Shown: one piece after another, positions 1 to 10,146 of the stretch
Position numbering within the stretch: the stretch's first letter is position 1
Layout: each line of letters opens with the position of its first letter
Assembly (NCBI GenBank): GCA_964019055.1
Contig: OZ025208.1
Span: 2,420,001 to 2,484,000 of the forward strand
Source of the DNA: Anthopleura xanthogrammica
Taxonomy: Eukaryota > Cnidaria > Anthozoa > Actiniaria > Actiniidae
Length of the DNA stretch: 64,000 bases
Reading direction: 5' to 3'
Notes under the pieces: model-generated
The model's database searches: none
Told to the model about the DNA's origin: nothing
What the model saw: only the letters and a program-made list of their open reading frames with translations
Position numbers and translations under genes: made by a program

Positions 1-32
1 AATTTAGCTTGGGCTATAAGAAATACGTCGTA

Positions 33-144
33 TAAAGAACAAAATGTAGGCAGCCCGGAGCTAAAACTACAGTGGCAAGTTTTTCGCTCGTAAAATTTTA
101 TCAAAATAGAGTTTTGTTCCGGGCTGCCTACATTTTGTTCTTTA
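33..144. repeat. Short fold-back inverted repeat
   Basis: The 27-bp arm at 33-59 is repeated as its exact reverse complement at 118-144 (core GGCAGCCCGGA / TCCGGGCTGCC), separated by 58 bp. This is the signature of a small fold-back MITE or its tip. No reading frame in it is supported. The neighbouring 145-690 stretch shows nothing recognisable. Confidence 0.7.
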
Positions 145-689
145 AGGTCTATTTAAAATGTCTATCAAATATAATGATGGTAGGATAAATACAAAAGTGT
201 TGATCGAAGAACGAGTGAGGTACGGTGGTACGTGTGTCATAACACACGAAACCTCGATATTGCATCGCCCACGCGTCGCGTGATCCGAATCCAGTACGGC
301 GTCCCAAACAAATGACGTCAACCATAGCAACGGCGGGACGCATGCGCTGTAATAACAATGAAACATGAGGCCTTCGAATGTTGATTCGTTATAATTCGAG
401 TCTTGTTTGTTTGTTATTTTGTATATTTTAGAATTACCATAATATTTTATGAGTTAAAGATGTGTTTAGAAGAAGAAATTTTACGCGTGACCGCCAAGAA
501 CGTCAGCCGTGTTTGTCAACACATATGACCAGAAAGGTCAAGTCGCATGAAATTCTCTCAAATTTCAATCAAAATGGCTTCCTTGGATACAAACTTCTTC
601 GCTATTTTTTCCCCATTGCGCTGAAGTATGGACATAAAACCAGGAAAAACGTATTTAACTATTACCAAAGCAGTTAGGCGTGGACAAAA

Positions 690-1185
690 ACTTAGGGAAT
701 TATACCCAGGTCTCATACCTTAAGTTGCTATGGAAATACGGTCAAAAGCGGCACATTTCCCCAGTGAAATTTCCAAAAAATCAGTGTTTGATAAATTAAA
801 ATGCAAAAATTTCAAAAAACTGTTCGATACACACATAAGAAGGCCTCAAATTATGATTACTAGTAAAGTTCAAAAAGTAATAAATCATGTTTTGTAGCAG
901 AAAGTCGTTTTTTCTTTCTAGTTTTCGCCAAACAATTTGAGTTAGAGCTTTGAATAGTCTTATAGGTATACCTGTTCTCTTCTGTGGTTTTCTCAAAATA
1001 TGAATTCAAAACCACATATCTACAATATATAGAAAACAGCTAACAATAGCTTTAAAGCGAATTTCTTTCTGTTCAGAAAAAAAAAAAAAAAAGCGAGTAG
1101 GAGGCTCGTTTCTTCTTTAAAAATAGTTAAGATCAAATTTTACCGGCTAACTGACGAGTAGTTGTAGAGAGACGAATTCTGCTGT
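690..1185 (+). repeat. Family A hairpin element, copy 1, left part
   Basis: This sequence aligns with 13617-14100 and 56000-56450, for example the shared block ending GTAGAGAGACGAATTC. It is the left part of a ~1.4 kb repeat whose right part resumes at 8977, so the Mutator-like element at 1186-8976 was inserted into it. The first ~85 bp of the family are missing or diverged here. No coding capacity is seen. Confidence 0.8.
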
Positions 1186-1428
1186 GGCATAGTCTAAAAC
1201 ATGGACTGGACTGGACCCGAGAAAACATGGACTGGACTCAGAAAACATGGACTCCCGTAGAAAACATGGACCCGGGGTCAAACACGAGTATTTACGTAAT
1301 ACGAGCATTTTATGAATACTTAATTTTAGTAATAGGAGCTAGGTATACTTAACTGTCAATACTTTATACTATAATCAGACCACCGCTTGCGTTACGACAA
1401 AAGTGTCAACTATGACAATGTACAGAAT
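1186..1428 (+). repeat. Left terminal inverted repeat of the MULE
   Basis: This stretch matches the reverse complement of 8752-8976 over most of its length, with one diverged internal patch around 1332-1370. Within the first ~90 bp the motif AAAACATGGAC occurs four times, partly followed by TGGACT. Such subterminal direct repeats are common transposase-binding arrays. Confidence 0.85.
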
Positions 1429-2196
1429 GCATGTTCAATCGGCCTAAATTTAGTAAACACATGTAAGTTATGTTTTGGATATTTGATGGGTGGGTGGGTT
1501 AAAACTCCCAAGAAATATCAAGCAAGGTCTCGATTCTTAAAAATAATATCGTTCAACGTTCAGATACAGCACACAAAATATTGAGCGAGCTTATTAATTC
1601 AATTTCAAGATTCAACTTCTTTTGAACCAAATGGAATATCCGACTTCTGAGGGAAGTCTTATATGCCGCTCAGGGGGCAGGGGAAGTTTCTCCAGCCTAC
1701 GAAAATCTGTCTGGATTTTTTGGTATTTCGTTGACCAACTTTCAATTGAGACTTTGTATTAGGAACGGAGAGTCGAGATATGTAACTATGCAGTCGTTAG
1801 TATTTATATACTATCAAAAAAAAAAATGAAAAAAAAAATATCCTGCTAGCATTTGGCACATTAAAAAAAACACTTGAGAGCGGGAAAAAAGATCGACCCA
1901 TAAAATATCAAATGGTCCGTCCCTTATAAAGGTATATACATATTTTTTTAATTTGATGAACTCACGGGTGAGACAAAATGACAAAGACACTTCGTTGATA
2001 GCATCGTACACCTTCTATTGTTGCTCAGTTCTAGTGTTCTGATTTGTGTTAATGTCACGTAAAATGTTTATTTTTGTCATCTGGGATGACTGAACTTGCA
2101 TACCGCTTCACTCTGTGTGATCTTAGTTGAAACAACAGTTCTGTTCAAGCTTTCTTTTCTATTCGCGAATTTATTACGAGCTTCATCATAATTAAT

Positions 2197-5100
2197 ATGG
2201 AAAAAACGTATGCAGAGGTTGTTGTTGGAAAAGGTGGGGATGGGAGTCGTCGGTGGCAGGTGTATCAAGAAGAGGACGAGACAGAAGCATTGAAGATTGC
2301 CCTTCAAAACTCTGCCCAATACGAGCCCGGATATGAGGTAGTTTAACCAATTCTTAATCGAACTTCTCCCACCTTCATGGTATATTGAAGAAATAACAGA
2401 CATACTGTTTATATTCTAGGGAAGTGATAATGATGATAGCCTGGAAGCCGCAACTCCTGGTTTTGGATTTCAGGATAAAAACAATCCGAAAAGGGTGAGT
2501 CAAACGCGTCTCCACATTAGTCTCTGACATACATTAGTTTTGCGAGGGCATAGTTGTGTTAGAATAACTTTCTAACACATTGCCCTTCTTACTTCAGAAA
2601 AAAACGCCAGCCCCATTTGAGACATGGGATGATGGGAATTACACACCGGTTCCTGGAAAGGCCATTCTTCCGCTTGGAAATTTCAAGTACGCCAAGGTTA
2701 GTAAACGTAAACTAAGTACCAGCACATTCCAACATACCCAGGGAGGTTATCATCGATATTAAAAAGAATCGTGTTTGGTATTGAAATTCTCAATTTTCAT
2801 GACAATGATTTCCATAAATATATTTCTCTGCTTGAAATAAATTCTACTTACAATTTTAAGTTAAATCCTTTTGTATTTAAATTTATATTGATATATGATT
2901 CCGATATTCCTGTCATACTATGATATGAAAATACAATGCTCTCTTATTACATGACCACTATTGACTAATTTTTTATTATTATTTCTTTTGGAAGGGGGGT
3001 AGGGGCTAACGACAGCCAAAGTTGGAAGTAATTAGGGATTTTGTGGCAAAGGCCACCCCACCCCCCCTCCCCCCTCGCCCTTCAAATATGAGCATAAATT
3101 TATGTGACTCTCTCTGGTTCAATGCTTATTGGTTATTGACCATCCCTAGTTATAAAAAAATAGTTATCACCCTCTGCAAATTTTTGACAAGTCCCTTTGT
3201 AAAATTCTCATAAGGCAAACCTTTAACACCAGTGTCAGTGTTGCAATAGGCTGTCGCGAGATATGCAAAGATCTTTACGAGTGTTGTTATTAATATTATT
3301 ATTTTATTGAAGATAAGTTCAATTTTTGAGACCCAGTACCGTGAAAGAATGTTTACTCTGTTATTATTCTATTGTTCTCATTATCATTTTATATTGTTTA
3401 TTTAGTTATTTGTTTAGTAGGTTAGTTGGTACTGTTGTTTATTTATTTATTTATTTATTGTTTATTTAATACCAGGTAAATTCGGAGAATGATGTTATTG
3501 ACTTGTCAAGTCCTTCACCTGTGAAGAAGAAGAGGAGGAGACTGGAGAGGTAGGATGTCAATCGTTGTTCTTTCCTGAGAAATGAGGCCTCATATTAAGG
3601 CTCGTAATTTATCCATTACGTTGTTCCTTCCTGTTACACTATGATGTAAAATGTTATTTAGATCATATATACATTTCATTAACAGGACTGAACAAGTAAA
3701 ACGGGAACCTAAATCCAGCACGGATGATGTCGAAGAAATTGTTGCCGCACTTGAGTCGTCTTCGCTGGAAAATACCCCAGTAAAAAAAAAAAGGAAAGAT
3801 AGGTGCGTGCGTGTATTTGCGGTGTAAATAACTAATGATATAATTTATAATTATTATATTACAATATATCGTTTTCTCTTTTACAGCAAGAGACAGCCTA
3901 TAGTTATTTTGGATTCCAGTCCAGAAAAAGAATCTAGTCCAGAAAAAGAACTGGACGATGCTGCGGGGCTAAGGTATGGTGTCGAGTTCGTTATTTGTTT
4001 CCATTTTCCCTTACATTTCCTTTCATTTTCCTAATGCCCTAGCAGCGACGAACGTTGCCATGCAAATACGTAAGCGATCATTTTGTGTTTAAAGTTTTTA
4101 TATTCATTCAAGTGTTTGTTACTTTTTTTTTTACGCCCGACAACACAACAACAATACGACGACAACCGGTCACACGACAAAGCGAGAACTAAACCTTTGA
4201 CAACCGTTCTATGTTTTAGATCGAAAGAAGTTGAAAAGCGGTGCAAACTGGAAAGTTAACTTCGATAAATATAGGAATCACTTACTGTTGCAAATATTCT
4301 GTACATAAAAAAAATGAAAAATAATTTTTATAATTTTCAGTGAAATTACATATTTACGGGGAAACAGCGACTTTCCAATATACACTACCAATTTGCGTCA
4401 AGGCATGCCGACAATGGATGCCGTATGCTTGCTTACAGAGAACATCGCAGAGGAAAAGATATGTAGACGTCAGCCAACAAGCGTGAATTGTAATTCCGTA
4501 TTCCTCGTTGACTGCAGTGCAATGTCACATACAAAGGACATCTTATGCGACGACATGGGGGTATGGACGCCATCTGGTGTAAAAACCAAATACTGTCGGT
4601 CCAGCGACAAGGCTTACATCGCTGCTGACAAGTTTGGGAAAGTTGGGACATGGAAAATCACAAGGAGGACATATAAAAATACCAGCACTGGTCGTGATGA
4701 TCGCCTTCTGAAGATAATTCTCCACATGGAAGGTACTTGATTAATGAAAAAAGTGAGACAATGGTTCGTCTATCATAATAAGGTTTTGCGCTGCCATAAA
4801 AAAACCATTATAGAGTATTCCACGTGGAACCCAATTTTTACAAATTGAAGGGCGAACTGAAAATAAACTCAGAGAACAAAATTGAAGTTATTGTTTGAGA
4901 TTTAAAAAGAAAAGAAAGGAAAGAAAACAGAAAGGGAAAGAAAAACACGGAACACGGCGACTTCCCCAAAAGAAAGTTTGCTAGCTACAGGAAGAAATAC
5001 TGAAATATTTTTATTCTGTTTTCAGGGCCTTTTGGTATCCATAGGTACTGTATGGTACAGTACTGCTTCGAGAATGAGGAGTATGATGTAATCCCACGAC

Positions 5101-7967
5101 CTCATAAGAACTCCAAACAAGAAAAGCCGTACAGGCGAACGGCAGAGTCAACAAGACAATGGCTTAAAAACCTCTCAAAAGAGAATCAAGCAAAAGCTAC
5201 TTTTCACCAGGTATTAGAAGACCAAGGTGGAATTTTGAATGGACACTGCGCAGGTCAGTTTCCCAGAGACAGAAAACAAATAACTAACATGCGACATATA
5301 GATCGGCATAAGCCTGACGAAACAGATGTTATATCCCAACTAATGGAGAAATGCAAACAGCAGCAGCGTAGCCCATCAACGGCATTTATCAGAGAGTTAT
5401 CACTTAGTCCAGAGCCTGAAATTGTTCTTGCATTTGACTGGCAGCTCGACGATATAGTGCGCTTTTGTACGAATCCTGCTGCATTTTCGATTTTGGGGGT
5501 AGATGCAACATACAATATCGGTAATTTTTTCGTTACCTTAACGACATACAATCATTTATTGCTCAAAACTAAAGAAGGCAACCACCCCGTAATGCCAGGC
5601 CCAGTTTTGATACACCAAAGAAAATTGTTCTCGTCATACTATTTGCTTCCTAGCACCATGGTAAAGCTAAACAAAAATTGCAAAAATGTGTTAGTTATCG
5701 GAAGCGATGATGAACAAAACTTGTATGAACCCTTCAAATCGGTGATGGATGGTGCACATCATCTACTGTGTGATTTACACATGAAAGATAATATTTCGAG
5801 CAAATTGACCAATCTCGGGATAAAAGGTGTCGTTGCAAAGCAATTCATGGACGACATATTCGGTAAAAATATCGGAGATAGTAGGATACCAGGGCTTGTC
5901 GACAGCAATTCCCCAGAAGAGTTCAAGGCAAGGCTAGAAAGCCTTGGGTCATTATGGACAGATCGTCACGCAAAAGGAGCCTCCTTTGTGGAGTACTTCA
6001 ACAAACACAAGGCTCGACAAATAGCGAGCAACATGTCTCAAGAAGTAAGAGGCATGTGTGGACTTGGCTTTCCTGCCAAGCCCTATACGCAAAATGGTAA
6101 CGAGTGTCTAAACAGTGTATTGAAAAAAGACTTAGGTAATTCCAAGTTGAATATGCTCGAGGCAGTAAATCTCGTAGAAAAGGAAATTAAGAGAAAAAGA
6201 AGCGAAGTCGAACTTGCTATAATTGGCAGAGGTGAGTACCTCCTTACGGAAGATTTCAGGCACCTCTATGTGGAAGAATGTGATTTTTACCGGAAAAATA
6301 CGGCCCAAAAGCAGAAACTTTTACAAAGATTCCATCAACATCCTGTTACTAATACAGAAGAAGTCACATCTACCAACCAGTTGACCTTGTCAATTTCCGC
6401 CTATGCAACTGGCATTACCTCAATACCATTTCCTGTCCTAGAAAGAGAGTTTACGGAGGCCGCAAGGTTACTGAAATCAGGATCAGTGATATCTTTGCCA
6501 CACACGCGTAATGAGAGGGTTGTTATGTCTAAAGGTGAGGTACACCATGTGAAATCTGTAGGAGGAAGTGGACAGTTTGTGTGCAGTGCAAACTGCATTG
6601 CATGGACTGGGTTCAAATTGTGCCAACACTGTGTTTCGGCCGCGGAGGACTGTGGCAAACTACCTGCCTTTATTGAATGGTTCAAAAAAACCAAAAACAC
6701 ACCAAATCTCTGTAACATTGCACTATTAGACATGCCGAAAGGAAGAGGGAAAAAGGCCACAAAGGCAACTTCTAGACGAAAGGGCAGAACAACACGTGAC
6801 ACATCTGTGCCAATTACCCTGACACAACAATACAGTTCACAGCCTACAATGTACACTTCAAGCAGCTATTCCGCTTCCGGTACAGCATCAAACGTTCAGC
6901 AGTACAGCCCACAGCCTTCAATGTTTACTTCAAGCAGCCATTCCGCTTCCGGTACAGCATCAAACGTTCAGCAGTACAGTTCACAGCATTCAATGTTTAC
7001 TTCAAGCAGCCATTCCGCTTCCGGTACAGCATCAAACGTTCAGCAGTACAGCCCACAGCCTTCAATGTTTACTTCAAGCAGCCATTCCGCTTCCGGTACA
7101 GCATCAAACGTTCAGCAGTACAGCCCACAGCCTACAATGTTTAGTTCAAGCAGCCATTCCGCTTCCGGTACAGCATCAAACGTCCAGCAGTACAGTTCAC
7201 AGCCTACAATGTTTAGTTCAAGCAGCCATTCCGCTTCCGGTACAGCATCAAACGTCCAGCAGTACAGTTCACAGCCTACAATGTTTAGTTCAAGCAGCCA
7301 ATCCTCATCCGGTCCAACAGCAAACGTCCAGCAGTACAGTTCCCAGCCTACAATGTTTAGTTCAAGCAGCCAATCCTCATCCGGTCCAACAGCAAACGTC
7401 CAGCAGTACAGGTCCCAGCCTACAATGTTTAGTTCAAGCAGCCAATCCTCTTCCGGTCCAACAGCAAACGTCCAGCAGTACAGTTCCCAGCCTACAATGT
7501 TTAGTTCAAGCAGCCAATCCTCTTCCGGTCCAACAGCAAACGTCCAGCAGTACAGTTCCCAGCCTACAATGTTTAGTTCAAGCAGCCAATCCTCTTCCAA
7601 TAGCATACCATTCCCTTCGCCAGCTTTTGGTACCTTTCTGGTTTATCCGTTATCCTGCTGTCCAAAGCAAGTAAGCACCTGCTTTGGATGCAATGGACCG
7701 CTGAAGTTTGGGGGAGTAATTCAACCGAAGCCACGAGACATTGTTGTGGTATCCAATATGCAAAGGGAATTTTCAAACCCTCAGACAGGCCAGAGAATGG
7801 GCAAAAAAAGCAATGTGTATTTCCATTGCAATCAGCAATGTATAGTGAAGAAACAGCCCTATTTCATAGGGCATTTATGCCTAGTTCCAAATAATGTCTG
7901 GCCATACCTGTCTAGGGAACATTTATTATTTCTAAAGACAGAATTGGGTTTAGATTTAATTCACTAG
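2197..7967 (+). CDS. Mutator-like transposase, eight exons, 1308 residues
   Basis: Exons inferred from GT-AG borders with continuous frame: 2197-2337, 2420-2494, 2598-2696, 3476-3549, 3686-3802, 3887-3973, 4341-4732 and 5026-7967 (3927 coding bases, TAG stop). The first six exons are acidic and carry PVKKKRRR (about residues 120-127) and PVKKKRK (161-167), likely nuclear import signals. Exon 7 and the start of exon 8 form an unassigned Cys-containing N-terminal region, possibly DNA binding. The DDE core shows Asp488 (LGVDATYNIG), Asp556/557 (VIGSDDEQNL), the CDLH motif with Cys577 and His580, and Glu688 (NGNECLNS). A SWIM-like cluster follows: Cys848, Cys852, Cys861, His863, Cys864. Residues 929-1186 are ~10.75 copies of a 24-residue Ser/Gln repeat, then a Cys-rich tail. 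Expected role: cut-and-paste transposition of the surrounding element. The ATG at 2197 is the first in the frame I could follow; a further 5' exon cannot be excluded. Confidence 0.8.
6825..7598 (+). repeat. 72-bp coding tandem repeat in the transposase
   Basis: About 10.75 units of 72 bp each encode 24 residues built on QQYSSQPTMFSSSS. Two subtypes occupy separate blocks: early units carry HSASGTASNV and later units carry QSSSGPTANV. The unit length keeps the frame. The region lies between the SWIM-like cluster and the Cys-rich C-terminus and is predicted to be disordered from its composition. The long antisense open frames here are by-products of the repeat. Confidence 0.9.
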
Positions 7968-8221
7968 ATTTATTATTTATGGTGGGGGGTTGTCTTTAAC
8001 CAGTGCGGATACAGGTGGGGTGACTAGTTATTTTACATTTTACAGATTCTGTGAACCCAGAAATTCCAACGGCTTGTTGTGAATTTTTTTTTTTTTACTG
8101 CCGCCTTTCAAAAATATGAAGGTTACCGACTTGGAATGTCAGTGGATTCGCAGAATAGGTAAAATTGCAGTAATTAACATTAATTGAAAAGAAAGCCTTT
8201 TGGAATCGCTGAGCCTTCGTA

Positions 8222-8227
8222 AATAAA
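8222..8227 (+). promoter_or_regulatory. Candidate polyadenylation signal of the transposase gene
   Basis: An AATAAA hexamer lies about 255 bp after the transposase stop codon and before the right terminal repeat. It is the canonical signal, but no transcript evidence is available here. Confidence 0.35.
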
Positions 8228-8751
8228 GAGTCGATAAATTTTGGAGTCGATAGGTTGCCGATTTTAATCAGATTTTTTTCCAGAATATTTTGTAAAATTA
8301 TATATATAAACGGGGAAGGGGAAATTGATAAAAATAAATGTTATTTTAAAGAACCCAGTAAAGTAAAGTACAGAGTTTCTTTTCCCTGTAAAATATCTAT
8401 TGCATTACAGCTAATTTACGTAACGCGTGATACTGGTCGAATGCAAATTAAAGGCTTCATAATTACGTTTCAAATTTCCAATTAAAACTCAAAAAAAAGT
8501 AGTCTTGTTTCTTTGTTTCCTTTTTAACTGTCTGTGCGTGACCGTGTTGTTTATGTCAATCGACGCCTGCACTTTGAATAATAATCTACAGTGATAGTAC
8601 GTACATAGTGTACTCTTTGTACAGTTTTTGACTAGCTTGCGGGTGTTATGATCCTAGAACGTGTTCGATACTATCATTTTGTCCAGCATATATATTTTTG
8701 AACGAGTTTTAATTATTTTTCGTTGCACGTATGAGTGTTTGGTACTAGAAG

Positions 8752-8976
8752 TATTCTGTACATTGTCATAGTTGACACTTTTGTCGTAACGCAATGCAAG
8801 CGGTGGTCTGATTCCTTAGTGTTAATGGATTACTAAAATTAAGTATTCATAAAATGCTCGTATTACGTAAATACTCGTGTTTGACCCCGGGTCCATGTTT
8901 TCTACCGTAGTCCATGTTTTCTGAGTCCAGTCCATGTTTTCTCGGGTCCAGTCCAGTCCATGTTTTAGACCATGCC
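8752..8976 (-). repeat. Right terminal inverted repeat of the MULE
   Basis: Reverse-complement partner of 1186-1428, including the same CATGGAC-type direct repeats and the block GTATTTACGTAATACGAGC read on the minus strand. Confidence 0.85.
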
Positions 8977-9836
8977 ATTCTGCTGTTTATCACAAGTTAA
9001 TTGATCCTAAGTTGTCAATCGAGTCTTGAAATAATAAAATCTTCAGATAATTCACCATTCAAAGAAAATAGCAGTGAAATACTTCAAGCTACAGAGGGAA
9101 TAATATCCAAAGCATATGGTCTGATCACTGGCGACTCGTTCACGGCAAGTTGTACTTCAAAACTTTTAATTTGAACGACATATTTGTCGCTTTTATCCCT
9201 TTTGACGTTGTCAAGCGAACTTGTTTTAAAAGAAAGTATTTTTGAAATTGTGTTTCTGCAGTGATTAGCAAATGCTAAGAGGAAAAAAACATATTTTAGC
9301 GAACTGTAAACCCTCAACTTTGGCTTAGTTTTCACACAGTACATTAATTTTCAAAGAAAAGTCGCTTCTTTACTCGCTGTTTAGCTGTCAGACAGTACTG
9401 TCATTCAATAGTTGTAAATATGTAAACATACATTAAAATGGCTTTTTACTTCAGATGTAGAATTTATTTCTAGTATTTTGTAGTTCATATCATACATAAA
9501 ATAATAATTTAAAAAGCTTTTACAACAACGTTAACTCTTTCTATGCTGTTCTTGACTTAGTTTTCTTGGCGAAGGGTCGGCTATAGCAAAGGTTGGCAAT
9601 GAAGATGGATGAATGCCTTCGCTTCGCATTTTTCATAAAATTTTGTTGAGTGAACTATGAACAAAAAATCGCTCGACCTTCTCGTACAATTTGGAACTAA
9701 TAGGCACTCGTAATGTTTTGAAAGTTCTTTAATTGCACTCGCCTAAAGGCTCGTGCAGTTAAAAGAACTTTCAAAACATTACTCGTATGTACCTATTAAA
9801 TTTCAAATTGTACTCGAGGTCATGCGATTTCCTATA
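8977..9836 (+). repeat. Family A hairpin element, copy 1, right part
   Basis: Continues the family A consensus from TTATCACAAGTTAATTGATC to the terminal CCTATA. It contains the family's terminal hairpin at about 9671-9826 (arms around ACTTTCAAAACATTA). It is colinear with 14101-14930 and 56457-57283. Confidence 0.8.
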
Positions 9837-9898
9837 TTAATTAACCGTTAATTTGTTTCTGTTTGTTTATTTTTCCTATTGCTTAATTCTCTACTTAC

Positions 9899-10146
9899 CA
9901 CTCCTGATGAGTTTCCTGGTATTTGTACTTGTCCGAAAGCCCAGTCTCCAGCAGTAGGATTTGATGTGTTCCAGAGAAGATTGGTACTGGTAGCAGTGTG
10001 GACAACAATCTCGAGTTCTGAAATAGATGTATCAGGAATAAAATACCAGAACTGCATGCAGGCAGTGACGGTTGTGTTCCAATGCTTCACGAGTCTTCCA
10101 TAACCTTTTGTAGTGCTTTTGTTTGACTTTAAAATAATGTAACTTC
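9899..10146 (-). CDS. MAM domain 2, middle exon
   Basis: The exon enters with two bases (phase 1) and ends at a codon boundary before GTAAGT. It encodes GSYIILKSN, then CMQFWYFIPDTSISELEIVV, LLWNTSNPTAGDW and GQVQIPGNS, which are diagnostic MAM features (FWY after the third Cys, Leu-Trp, Gly-Asp-Trp). It joins exon 10569-10712 to give DKGSYIIL. The exon for the last part of the domain, expected further left in the gene's 3' direction, was not found in 1-9898; the MULE and family A insertions lie there. Confidence 0.85.

Larger units (their letters stand above)
1186..8976 (+). mobile_element. Mutator-like (MULE) DNA transposon, apparently complete
   Basis: The element is about 7.8 kb. Its left end reads GGCATAGTCTAAAACATGG and its right end is the inverted match (GGCATGGTCTAAAACATGG on the minus strand). 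ATTCTGCTGT occurs at 1176-1185 and again at 8977-8986, and uninterrupted copies of the host repeat carry this site once. Depending on how the boundary base is assigned the duplication is 8-10 bp, which fits the 9-bp duplications typical of Mutator elements. A single multi-exon transposase gene fills the interior. The open gene and well-matched ends suggest a young insertion. Family assignment rests on motif layout and duplication size, not on a database search. Confidence 0.85.

Noticed and set aside
7112..7606. 164-codon antisense frame with EEDWLLELNIVGWELYCW repeats
   Set aside because: Antisense shadow of the 72-bp coding repeat in the transposase, which has splice and motif support on the plus strand.
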